Shown here: positions 1-6,528 of the stretch, piece by piece
Numbering within the stretch: position 1 is the first letter of the stretch
How the letters are laid out: each line of letters starts with the position of its first letter
Source: DATLNF01 sp046590575
GTDB lineage: Bacteria > Actinomycetota > Actinomycetes > BP-191
Direction: 5' to 3'
Assembly (NCBI GenBank): GCA_046590575.1
Contig: JBKJUS010000199.1
Location: 1 to 10,478, forward strand
Length of the DNA: 10,478 nucleotides
Translations under genes and position numbers: made by a program
The notes under the pieces: generated by a model
What the model was told of the DNA's origin: nothing
What the model saw: the letters and a program-made list of their open reading frames with translations, nothing else
Databases searched by the model: none

Positions 1-109
1 CGTGCTGCGGGCCAGCCGGCTCGGGCCGTGCGGTCGCTGGAGCGGCGACGGCCATCCCGGCTACGACCGCCAGAGCGGTAGCAGCGCGGGCAATCGAGGA
101 CAGTGACAT
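1..109 (-). CDS. Secreted protein, N-terminal signal peptide only (cut by window edge)
   Basis: Only the first 36 codons are present; the gene runs off the left edge. The start ATG at 109-107 is chosen because a GGAGG ribosome site lies 6 bases upstream (120-116) and because this frame encodes a typical signal peptide: a short start with Arg8, an Ala/Val/Leu-rich core (about residues 9-25), then an AxA-type cleavage site near residues 29-31 (APATA), followed by a Pro-rich mature start. A second ATG at 113-111 in another frame has only 2 bases of spacing and gives no signal sequence. The protein is therefore probably exported by Sec. Its function is not visible. In M. tuberculosis the homologue of the next gene (Rv2191) is adjacent to Rv2190c, an NlpC/P60-type cell-wall hydrolase, so this could be such an enzyme; that rests on gene order alone. 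Confidence 0.7.
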   Translation of the reverse strand, partial: MSLSSIARAATALAVVAGMAVAAPATARPEPAGPQH

Positions 110-301
110 GCATTTCCTCCACTTCCTGGCGCTCCAGCCGCGGTCCTGCGGCCCCGGCATCAGACGTCTATTACCCCGCAGATACCCAAAACACACACTA
201 TTCGGTGCATTCCGGACACCCCGGTCCGGTCGCACCTCGAACTCCTTCATCCACGCGTGTCTCCGCTCATTTGTCGGACCGGTCTCCTAACGTCGATAGG
301 C
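110..301. promoter_or_regulatory. Divergent intergenic region between secreted-protein gene and nuclease gene
   Basis: This is 192 bases without a gene, holding the promoters of two divergent genes. It is AT-richer than its surroundings at 168-204. Leftward -10 candidates are TAATAG (173-168) and TAGTGT (200-195); neither has a convincing -35. For the rightward gene, TAACGT (288-293) ends 8 bases before the ATG at 302 and could drive an almost leaderless mRNA. A perfect 6-bp inverted repeat with a 6-base loop, CCGGAC/GTCCGG, lies at 212-229, and an 8-bp palindrome GACCGGTC at 277-284; either could be an operator. Promoter assignments are visual only. Confidence 0.4.
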
Positions 302-2062
302 ATGACGGTGACGGCGGTGCAGGGCTCGTTCGACGAGCTGGGCACGTCGCTGCGCGAGACGACGTTCGTCGTCGTCGACCTTGAGACGACCGGCGGTTCG
401 CCCCACCTGTGCGCTATCACCGAGATCGGCGCCGTACGGGTGCGCGGGGGCGAGGTCGAGGGGACCTTCGCGACCCTCGTGCAGCCGGGTACGCCGATCC
501 CGCCTTTCATCGCCGTCCTGACCGGCATCACCGACTCGATGGTCGCCACCGCGCCGCGCATCGAGGCGGCGCTGCCGGCGTTCCTGGAGTTCGCCCACGG
601 CGCCGTGCTGGTGGCCCACAACGCGCCCTTCGACCTGGGCTTTCTCAAGGCAGCCTGCGCGTCCACCGGCCACCGGTGGCCCGCGTTCGACTCGCTGGAC
701 ACGGCGCGGTTGGCCCGCCGCGTCCTCACCCGTGACGAAGCACCCGACTGCAAGCTCGCGACGCTGGCCCGGCTCTTTCGGACGGCAGTGGCGCCGTGCC
801 ACCGGGCCCTGGCCGACGCGCAGGCCACCGTCGACGTGCTGCACGGCCTCATCGGTCGGCTCGGCAACCTCGGAGTCCACTCGCTGGAGGAGCTGCGCAC
901 CTTCTCCTCGCTGGTCGACCCGGAGCAGCGGCGAAAACGACACCTTGCGGACGCCATCCCGCACGCGCCCGGTGTCTACCTTTTCCGCGACGGTCAGGGT
1001 CGAGTGCTCTACGTCGGCACCAGCAAGGACCTGCGCACGAGGGTGCGCGGCTACTTCGTCGCATCAGAACCACGCACCCGGATGGCCGAGATGGTCAAGC
1101 TTGCCGAGCGGGTCGACCACATCGTGTGCAGCTCGACAGTCGAGGCCCAGGTGCGCGAGCTGCGGCTGATCGCCGAACACAAGCCGCGCTACAACCGACG
1201 TTCCCGCTTTCCTGAGCGAGCCGTCTTCCTCAAGCTCACGGCGGAGCGGTTTCCGCGGCTCTCTGTCGTGCGCAAGGTCGGTGACGACGGCGCGACCTAT
1301 CTCGGCCCGTTCGCCTCAACCCGCTCCGCCGAGCTGGCCATGGCGGCCGCGCACGAAGCGATGCCGCTGCGGCAGTGCACGATGCGGATCACGGCGAAGA
1401 CCGTGGTCGCTCCGTGCGTTCTGCACGAGATGCGTCGGTGTGGCGCACCGTGCGCCCAGCGAGAGGACCAGTCGTCGTACGCCGTGCATGCAGAGAGCTT
1501 TCGGCAGGCCGCGCTCGCCGACGGCTCTGCGCTGGTAGCCGCCCTGCGTGACCGAATGGCCGCACTCACCGCACAGCAGCGATTCGAAGACGCCGCGTTG
1601 CACCGGGACCGGCTCGTCGCTTTCGTCCGCGCCGCCGAGCGCACCCAGCGCTTCCTGGCCCTCGCCGCCGTCCCACATCTCGTCGCCGCCCGTCGTACCG
1701 ACACCGGTGGATGGGAGGTTGTCGTCGTCCGCTACGGCCGTCTCGCGGCGACCGGCTCGGCCGCCCGCGGGGTCGACCCACGAGCAGTGATCGACGCGCT
1801 GGTCGCTACCGCCGAAGAGGTGGAGCCGGGTCCAGGTCCGACGCCGCGCGCCAGCAGCGAGGAGATGACGGCACTGCTTCGATGGCTCACCACTCCCGGC
1901 ACCCGACTGGTGGAGATCGACGGCACGTGGTGCTCACCGGCGGGCGGCGCCGGCGCACACCGCCAGCTACTCGATACGGCGTACGACGGCGTCGCGACGG
2001 TGCATGCGTTCGACGACCGGCGCCACCTGCGGCCCCAACACCGCCCGGCCCGCGCGCGCTAA
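302..2062 (+). CDS. DEDDh exonuclease / GIY-YIG (UvrC N-terminal-like) fusion nuclease
   Basis: A 586-residue protein with two nuclease parts. Residues about 20-185 are a DnaQ-type 3'-5' exonuclease: ExoI with D26 and E28 in DLETTG, ExoII with D111 in AHNAPFD, and ExoIII with H167 and D172, so all DEDDh residues are present. Residues about 219-300 are a UvrC-type GIY-YIG domain: GVY 224-226, YVG 237-239, R245/R247, then E281-N298 ending HKPRYN. A UvrC-like RRCGAPC segment and a UVR-like helical hairpin (about 415-445) follow. The RNase H-like and helix-hairpin-helix C-terminal half of UvrC is absent, so a UvrC-like enzyme could make at most the 3' incision, as in E. coli Cho. The likely role is DNA repair or strand processing in the cytoplasm; it resembles M. 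tuberculosis Rv2191. An in-frame ATG at 257 exists, but 302 places the ExoI motif at the usual distance. No Shine-Dalgarno is evident. Confidence 0.9.
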   Translation: MTVTAVQGSFDELGTSLRETTFVVVDLETTGGSPHLCAITEIGAVRVRGGEVEGTFATLVQPGTPIPPFIAVLTGITDSMVATAPRIEAALPAFLEFAHGAVLVAHNAPFDLGFLKAACASTGHRWPAFDSLDTARLARRVLTRDEAPDCKLATLARLFRTAVAPCHRALADAQATVDVLHGLIGRLGNLGVHSLEELRTFSSLVDPEQRRKRHLADAIPHAPGVYLFRDGQGRVLYVGTSKDLRTRVRGYFVASEPRTRMAEMVKLAERVDHIVCSSTVEAQVRELRLIAEHKPRYNRRSRFPERAVFLKLTAERFPRLSVVRKVGDDGATYLGPFASTRSAELAMAAAHEAMPLRQCTMRITAKTVVAPCVLHEMRRCGAPCAQREDQSSYAVHAESFRQAALADGSALVAALRDRMAALTAQQRFEDAALHRDRLVAFVRAAERTQRFLALAAVPHLVAARRTDTGGWEVVVVRYGRLAATGSAARGVDPRAVIDALVATAEEVEPGPGPTPRASSEEMTALLRWLTTPGTRLVEIDGTWCSPAGGAGAHRQLLDTAYDGVATVHAFDDRRHLRPQHRPARAR

Positions 2063-2065
2063 TTA
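2060..2065. other. Abutting convergent stop codons (TAATTA palindrome)
   Basis: The rightward nuclease gene ends in TAA at 2060-2062 and the leftward LVIVD gene ends in TAA read at 2065-2063. There are no bases between them, and together they form a TAATTA palindrome. No intrinsic terminator can lie between the two genes, so each transcript must end inside, or read into, the other gene's coding region. Confidence 0.9.
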
Positions 2066-3643
2066 GGCGGTGCGTTCACGACGCCGACGTACGACGAACC
2101 CCGCGGCGCCCGCCGCGGCCAGACCGACGGCAGCCGGGACCCACGGGAGCCCGGTCGCGGGCAACGGTGTCGGCGCAGGTGCCGGCGCGGCCACTGGCGG
2201 GCGAACAGGCGCAGGCGGCGCCGCAGCAGCAGAGAAAGGCCACACGCCCTTGGCGAAGCGGACGACGTGGAACCCGGTCTCCTGGCCGGTGAGCCACATC
2301 TCGCCGCGCTCCGGAATGAACTCCACGTCGGCGCCCGCGCCGAATCCGCCGCTGCCGGTGGCCCCGTCCAAACCGGCCGGACCAGGCGCGTTGAAGTACG
2401 CGAGCTCTTTCGGCCGCAGCGGATCGCGGATGTCGAAGACCCGCACGCCGGAGCGCAGCATGCTGCAGGCCACGATCCCCGGGTCGACGGGGGACGGCAC
2501 GCTGCAGTAATGCCCGGTATAGGGCCCACCCAGAAACGGCTTGGGGTCCCCCTCGTCGGCGAAGAGCGCCTGGTTGCCAGGCATGTGCACCTCGAGCCGC
2601 AGGTTGGAGACGACCTTGGGCACCTGCTCGTCGGAGATGTCGATGATCCGGGCGGCGCCGATCGGCCCAATCGGGCCGCCTTGGGTGGGTGGAGTGCCCC
2701 CGAACTCGTCGGTCTCGATGACGTAGGGCTTGCCCTTGATCGTCACGTGCATGGCGAACTGCGGAGTGCTCTTCTCCGGCCAGGTGAGGCGGCTGACGAC
2801 CTTGAACTCCGCGCCCGCCTTGCGCGCCTGGATCTCGCTCGTGTCGTAGACGATCAGCCCGGCGACGTCGTCACCGCGAAGGGTGTCGTAGAGCCGCGTC
2901 CCGTCAGGGTTGGTCGACATGCCGTGCGACTGGACGTTCTCCACGGCGATCAAGGTGGGCGCCAGCGGGTTGGTGAGGTCCACCGCCGTAAGCGTCTGCG
3001 CGTAGAGCGAGCCGGTGTAGAAGGTCAGGCCGTCCGCGGAGAAGTTGCCCTCATGCCCCAGCAGTGCGCTGGGCAGGCTCGAGAGGAGGGTTGGGCGCTT
3101 GCAGTCGGCCTTGACGTCCCATACCTCGAGCACCCCGGGCGCGGTGGCGAGCGTGCTCAGCACCGCCACGAGCAGGCCGCGGCCGGCATGAATCGCCATC
3201 GTCTCGTGCGGCGACTGCATCGCCGGCGTACGCAGGTAATCGGTCTGCACCGGGTTGGTCGGGTCGCTCACGTCCATCACGTGGGTACCCGGGTTCTGGT
3301 TGGTGAAGGCCGTCAGCACCGTGCCCCCGGGATCACTGTTGTAGTAGGCGCAGTCGCGGTAGCGGTCCACCTTCCAGCCGGCACGGCTGGCGAAGTGGCC
3401 GACCTGGGTGAGGTTGCAGGTATAGCCCTTAGCGGCGCGTCCGCTGTCGAGGTCGGCAGGCGAGACCCGACCCTGCATTCCGGTCTCGGGCAATGACCCA
3501 AGGCCGCACTCAGCCCGAGGCACCGGTCCGGCGAATGGTCCCGGTGCGGCGTTGGCCGGCCAGACGAGGTCGGCTCCCACGGGAAGGCCGAGCAGAACGG
3601 AGACCGCCAGCATCAGGTGGAGCCGGCTGCGGGTCGTCGACAC
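2063..3643 (-). CDS. Exported LVIVD-repeat protein with LPATG sortase anchor
   Basis: A 526-residue protein starting at GTG (3643-3641), with AGGAG 7 bases upstream (3655-3651). Residues 1-32 form a signal peptide with a hydrophobic core and an A30-N31-A32 cleavage site. The body carries LVIVD-type repeat cores of the form V/I-D-x-S/T-D-P-x-x-P: DVSDPTNP near 124-131, DLTNPLAP, DISDEQVP and DIRDPLRP. This repeat family is thought to form beta-propellers. Six cysteines in the mature region could form disulfides outside the cell. The C-terminus is a Pro/Ala-rich wall-spanning linker (about 472-493), LPATG at 494-498, a hydrophobic segment, and an RRRRER tail, the standard sorting signal. The protein is therefore probably covalently attached to the cell wall by a sortase. 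No catalytic residues are recognised, and ligand and role are unknown. No sortase gene lies in the window. Confidence 0.88.
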   Translation of the reverse strand: MSTTRSRLHLMLAVSVLLGLPVGADLVWPANAAPGPFAGPVPRAECGLGSLPETGMQGRVSPADLDSGRAAKGYTCNLTQVGHFASRAGWKVDRYRDCAYYNSDPGGTVLTAFTNQNPGTHVMDVSDPTNPVQTDYLRTPAMQSPHETMAIHAGRGLLVAVLSTLATAPGVLEVWDVKADCKRPTLLSSLPSALLGHEGNFSADGLTFYTGSLYAQTLTAVDLTNPLAPTLIAVENVQSHGMSTNPDGTRLYDTLRGDDVAGLIVYDTSEIQARKAGAEFKVVSRLTWPEKSTPQFAMHVTIKGKPYVIETDEFGGTPPTQGGPIGPIGAARIIDISDEQVPKVVSNLRLEVHMPGNQALFADEGDPKPFLGGPYTGHYCSVPSPVDPGIVACSMLRSGVRVFDIRDPLRPKELAYFNAPGPAGLDGATGSGGFGAGADVEFIPERGEMWLTGQETGFHVVRFAKGVWPFSAAAAPPAPVRPPVAAPAPAPTPLPATGLPWVPAAVGLAAAGAAGFVVRRRRERTA

Positions 3644-3670
3644 GGGCAGGCTCCTGGAGTGGGGGCTGCC

Positions 3671-3676
3671 ACTGTA
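3671..3676 (-). promoter_or_regulatory. Candidate -10 box for the LVIVD gene
   Basis: TACAGT read leftward at 3676-3671 fits TANNNT and would start transcription near 3664, leaving a 5' leader of about 20 bases that includes the AGGAG site. No good -35 is seen at 16-19 bases spacing. Confidence 0.4.
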
Positions 3677-3686
3677 CGTCGACGTA
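3675..3686. promoter_or_regulatory. 12-bp perfect palindrome in divergent promoter region (candidate operator)
   Basis: TACGTCGACGTA is perfectly self-complementary. It overlaps the last two bases of the leftward -10 candidate and covers about -42 to -31 of the rightward leaderless promoter, so one bound dimer could control both genes. No regulator gene lies beside it. The operator role is inferred from position only. Confidence 0.35.
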
Positions 3687-3704
3687 GGGCGCCGTCGCGG
3701 TCAG

Positions 3705-3710
3705 TAAGGT
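3705..3710 (+). promoter_or_regulatory. -10 box of a leaderless promoter for the acetyltransferase fusion
   Basis: TAAGGT ends 6 bases before the ATG at 3717, placing the predicted transcription start on the A of the start codon. The absence of a Shine-Dalgarno site supports a leaderless mRNA. The -35 is weak (TCGACG at 3679-3684 with 20 bases spacing). Confidence 0.6.
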
Positions 3711-3716
3711 CGATGC

Positions 3717-5057
3717 ATGGCAGAGATCGACGCGGTGCGCGCGGTGGCCGACCGGCCGGGCCCGGTGACGCGGGAGTCGTTGGGAGATGACCTACGCACG
3801 CTCGGACTCGCTCCAGGGGACACCGTGCTGGTGCACACCGCGATGGCCGCTCTCGGCTGGGTCTGCGGCGGGCCGGTGGCCGTCGTACAGGCGTTGCTCG
3901 ACGTCATCGGACCCGGCGGCACTCTCGTCATGCCGGCCTTCACCAGCGACATGAGCGAGCCGTCGTACTGGGCGAACCCGCCGGTGCCGCCCTCCTGGTG
4001 GCCAGTGATCAGAGAGCAGATGCCGGCCTTCGACCCGGCGGTCACGCCGGGGCGCTACATGGGTGCCGTCAGCGAGACCTTCCGCGGGTGGCCCGGGGTC
4101 GTGCGGGGGCCGCACCCGCAGGTCTCTTTCGCCGCACTCGGCCCGCGGGCCGCCGAAGTCGTCGCTCCGCACGCCGTCGACGCTGATCTCGGCGAGGGTT
4201 CGCCGGTCGCGCGCCTCTACGACCTCGACGCGAGAGTCCTGCTGCTCGGCGTGGGACACGGCAACAACAGCTCGCTGCACCTGGCCGAGAACCGGGCGTC
4301 TTGGCCGGGCAAGAAGACCACCGAGCAGGGCGCAGCGGTTCTCGTGGACGGCGTACGACGATGGGTGACCTGGCCTTCCCTCGCCGACAGCGACGACGAC
4401 TTCACCGAAGTCGGCAAGGTTGTGGACGCCGCGGGCATCGTCATTGCTGGACCGGCCGGCGGCGGCGAGGCACGCCTCATGCCGATGCGCGGGTTGGTCG
4501 ACATCGCGACCGTGGAGATCACGAGACGCCGGTCACTGCCGCCGGCTCACCCGACTCCGACCCTGGCGACGATGGAGCCGCTGCGCGACGGCCAGCGCGC
4601 GGCCGCGCGGAGCATCTTCAACCACTGGATCAACACCTCGACGGCAACCTTCCACGAGGAACCGCTCACCGCGGAGGCGTTCGACGCCGAAGTCGTCGAC
4701 CTGCCCGACGTTCGGCACGGCTGCTTCGGCATCTCGGTGGACGACGTCCTCGCCGGTTACGTCGTACTCGCGCCCTTCAAAGGACGCTGCGCCTACCGCG
4801 ACACCGCAGAGGTCTCTGTCTACCTGGCGCCGGAGCACACCGGCCGCGGCCTGGGCCGACAGGCCATCGACCATGCGGCTGAGCACGCCCGAGCTGCTGG
4901 CCTGCACGCGCTGCTCGCCGTCATCTGCACGGAGAACGCCAGCAGCCTGCGCTTGTTCACCTCCGCCGGCTTTGACGAGGTCGGCCGGCTCCGCGAAGTC
5001 GGTCGCAAGTTCGGCCGCCTCCTCGACGTCGCCTACCTGCAGAAGACCCTGGGCTGA
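3717..5057 (+). CDS. AAC(3)-family acetyltransferase fused to a PAT-like GNAT acetyltransferase
   Basis: A single 446-residue frame with two unrelated acetyl-CoA-dependent domains. Residues about 18-270 match the aminoglycoside 3-N-acetyltransferase (Antibiotic_NAT) fold: LVHTAMAALGWVCGG (38-52), GGTLVMPAFT (67-76), the His segment with H133-P134 before SFAA, GEGSP (159-163), and H188 with E191 in SLHLAEN. Residues about 282-446 match GNAT enzymes of the phosphinothricin/methionine-sulfoximine acetyltransferase group: NHWINTSTATFHEEP (302-316), acetyl-CoA loop TGRGLG (375-380), and the REVGRKFGRLLDVAYLQ tail typical of that group. A Pro-rich stretch near 275-281 joins them. The first position of the acetyl-CoA loop, usually Gln or Arg, is Thr375. 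Substrates cannot be read from sequence; amino sugars or amino-acid analogues are possible, and no antibiotic resistance should be assumed. The start fits a leaderless -10. Base composition matches its neighbours, so recent transfer is not indicated. Confidence 0.88.
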   Translation: MAEIDAVRAVADRPGPVTRESLGDDLRTLGLAPGDTVLVHTAMAALGWVCGGPVAVVQALLDVIGPGGTLVMPAFTSDMSEPSYWANPPVPPSWWPVIREQMPAFDPAVTPGRYMGAVSETFRGWPGVVRGPHPQVSFAALGPRAAEVVAPHAVDADLGEGSPVARLYDLDARVLLLGVGHGNNSSLHLAENRASWPGKKTTEQGAAVLVDGVRRWVTWPSLADSDDDFTEVGKVVDAAGIVIAGPAGGGEARLMPMRGLVDIATVEITRRRSLPPAHPTPTLATMEPLRDGQRAAARSIFNHWINTSTATFHEEPLTAEAFDAEVVDLPDVRHGCFGISVDDVLAGYVVLAPFKGRCAYRDTAEVSVYLAPEHTGRGLGRQAIDHAAEHARAAGLHALLAVICTENASSLRLFTSAGFDEVGRLREVGRKFGRLLDVAYLQKTLG

Positions 5058-5121
5058 CGGCCTGCCCACCGCCTCTCCCAGCACCGTGAGGTGGTTGGGC
5101 CCGGTCGTGCGCAGGTGCCGG

Positions 5122-5150
5122 TAGCATCGCCCATCACGTCCGCCGAGGGA
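5122..5150 (+). promoter_or_regulatory. Candidate promoter and ribosome site for the AsnC-type gene
   Basis: TAGCAT (5122-5127) is a plausible -10 with a start near 5134; no clear -35 is seen. GAGGGA (5145-5150) lies 6 bases before the GTG at 5157 and fixes that start. The 99-base gap after the acetyltransferase gene also contains a loose imperfect hairpin, too weak to call a terminator. Confidence 0.4.
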
Positions 5151-5156
5151 GCCACT

Positions 5157-5441
5157 GTGATTAGCGCCGTCGTCCTCATCAACGCCGCCGTCGACTCCAT
5201 CCCGGAGATCGCTGAGCAGGTCTCGCAGATCCACGGCGTCAGCGAGGTCTACTCGGTGGCCGGCGACGTCGACCTCGTCGCGATGGTGCGGGTGACCGCG
5301 CATGAGCAGCTCGCCGACGTGATTGCCGGGCAGCTCAACAAGGTGCCGGGCATCCTCTCGACGCAGACGTTGATCGCCTTCCGGACCTACTCCAAGCACG
5401 ACCTCGAGGCGGCGTTCGCGATCGGCTTCGACGAGGCTTAG
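5157..5441 (+). CDS. Stand-alone AsnC/Lrp-type ligand-binding (RAM) domain protein
   Basis: A 94-residue protein with only the effector-binding half of Lrp/AsnC regulators and no helix-turn-helix. The pattern is a first beta strand (AVVLINA), a helix, the turn V-x-E-V-Y-S-V-A-G-D-V-D (about 28-39) leading into a strand DLVAMVRV, and a C-terminal strand STQTLIAFRTYS. This is the beta-alpha-beta-beta-alpha-beta RAM fold, which in relatives binds amino acids and forms oligomers. The GTG at 5157 is chosen over a longer in-frame frame from 5091 because GAGGGA sits 6 bases upstream and the longer extension is not conserved-looking. It is probably cytoplasmic, possibly sensing an amino acid or tuning a partner regulator. 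Its neighbour trpD makes a link to tryptophan metabolism tempting, but that is inference. It overlaps the trpD stop by 4 bases. Confidence 0.88.
   Translation: MISAVVLINAAVDSIPEIAEQVSQIHGVSEVYSVAGDVDLVAMVRVTAHEQLADVIAGQLNKVPGILSTQTLIAFRTYSKHDLEAAFAIGFDEA
5438..5441. other. Overlapping convergent stop codons
   Basis: The rightward AsnC-type gene ends in TAG at 5439-5441 and trpD ends in TAA read at 5440-5438. The 4-base overlap leaves no space for a terminator between the genes. Confidence 0.9.
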
Positions 5442-6484
5442 CGAGGACCGGGACCCCGCAGCTGCTGGCTGACCGCCACCCAGCGGTCGAGTGCACCCGC
5501 TGCGGCACCCGAGTCGAGCGCCTCCGCGCCGCGCCCAAGACCCGCAGCGACGAGCTCCTCGACGGAAGCGTCGCCCGGCCCGGCGGCCGCAAGGGCCGCT
5601 GCGGCGTTGAGAAGCACTGAGTCCCGCACCGGACCATGCTCACCGGCAACGAGTCGACGTACGACGTCGGCGTTGAAGGCCGCGTCGCCACCGCGCAGGT
5701 CCTCGGGTCGTGCTTGCGGCAGCCCCAGCCGCTGTGGATCGATCACCGACTCGGTGACGACCCCGTCGCGCGCCGACCAGACACGCGACGTCGTGCAGGT
5801 CGACAGCTCGTCGAGCCCGTCATCACCGCGTACGACGAGAGCCGAGACCCCGCGCAGGGCGAACACCTCGGCCATCACCGTCGCCATCCGGGCGTCGAAG
5901 ACGCCTACGGCCTGAGCGGTCGGCCGAGCGGGGTTGCACAGCGGCCCGAGGAAGTTGAAGACGGTGGCCACCCCAATCTCGCGACGAGGGGCGGCGGCAT
6001 GACGGAGCGCGGGGTGAAAGACCGGAGCGAAGCAGAAGGTGATGCCCGCCTGCTCGGCACAGTGGGCGACGTCGTCGGGCTCGAGGTCAATGACCACGCC
6101 GAGCTCCTCGAGCACGTCGGCGCTGCCGCATGAGGACGACGCGGCGCGGTTGCCGTGTTTGGCGACACGGTGCCCGGCTCCCGCGACGACCAGCGCCGCC
6201 ATCGTCGAGATGTTGACTGTGTGGGCGCGGTCGCCACCGGTCCCGCAGGTGTCGACCAGCGGCCCCGAGACATCAACGGCGCGCGAGCGAGCGAGCATGG
6301 CGTCGACGAGTGCGGCCACCTCGGCCGGCGCTTCGCCCTTGGCGCGCAGAGCGACTGCGAAGCCGGCGACCTGCGCCTGCGTCGCCTCGCCGTCCATGAC
6401 CTGACCCATCGCCCATCGGGCGTCGGCGGAATCGAGGTCACCGCCCGCAAGCAGCGTGCTGAGGACGGCTGGCCAGGTGCTCAC
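5438..6484 (-). CDS. trpD: Anthranilate phosphoribosyltransferase
   Basis: TrpD transfers the phosphoribosyl group of PRPP to anthranilate, the second committed step of tryptophan synthesis, in the cytoplasm. The 348-residue length is normal. An N-terminal helical domain (about 1-75) has the usual WAMGQVMDGE and FAVALRAKGE segments. Catalytic motifs follow: the PRPP loop GTGGD (81-85), N91-S93-T94, KHGNR (109-113), RREIG (167-171) at the anthranilate tunnel, NFLGPLCNP (177-185), and the magnesium-binding D225-E226 in DDGLDE. The frame is open upstream to about 6715, but no ATG, GTG or TTG lies in frame in the stretch before GTG 6484-6482, and that GTG gives the expected N-terminus (STWPAVL). 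No clear Shine-Dalgarno precedes it, so the start is the uncertain part. It follows the zinc-ribbon gene by 44 bases and is probably co-transcribed with it. No other trp gene is in the window. Confidence 0.95.
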   Translation of the reverse strand: MSTWPAVLSTLLAGGDLDSADARWAMGQVMDGEATQAQVAGFAVALRAKGEAPAEVAALVDAMLARSRAVDVSGPLVDTCGTGGDRAHTVNISTMAALVVAGAGHRVAKHGNRAASSSCGSADVLEELGVVIDLEPDDVAHCAEQAGITFCFAPVFHPALRHAAAPRREIGVATVFNFLGPLCNPARPTAQAVGVFDARMATVMAEVFALRGVSALVVRGDDGLDELSTCTTSRVWSARDGVVTESVIDPQRLGLPQARPEDLRGGDAAFNADVVRRLVAGEHGPVRDSVLLNAAAALAAAGPGDASVEELVAAGLGRGAEALDSGAAAGALDRWVAVSQQLRGPGPR

Positions 6485-6528
6485 CCACGGCGCCGGAGGC
6501 AGGGGCGCGGTCGCATCGAGGCGAGCGC

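Noticed and set aside
257..301. Earlier in-frame ATG for the DEDDh/GIY-YIG gene
   Set aside because: The extra 15 residues precede the usual N-terminus, have no ribosome site, and would place the possible -10 box inside the gene.
3489..3491. Internal LPETG near residues 51-55 of the LVIVD protein as a sortase site
   Set aside because: It lies near the N-terminus with no hydrophobic segment or basic tail after it; only the C-terminal LPATG has the full sorting signal.
2267..3496. A 409-codon rightward open frame opposite the LVIVD gene
   Set aside because: Composition is Arg/Val/Gly/His-rich without any recognised motif, and the opposite strand encodes clear repeats, a signal peptide and a sorting signal. 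Long antisense frames are expected at this GC content.
5058..5156. Terminator between the acetyltransferase and AsnC-type genes
   Set aside because: The CCACC...GGTGG pairing is broken by mismatches and there is no U-tract.
4533..5399. A 288-codon leftward open frame opposite the GNAT domain and AsnC-type gene
   Set aside because: Antisense to two recognised domains on the other strand; no motif or ribosome site.
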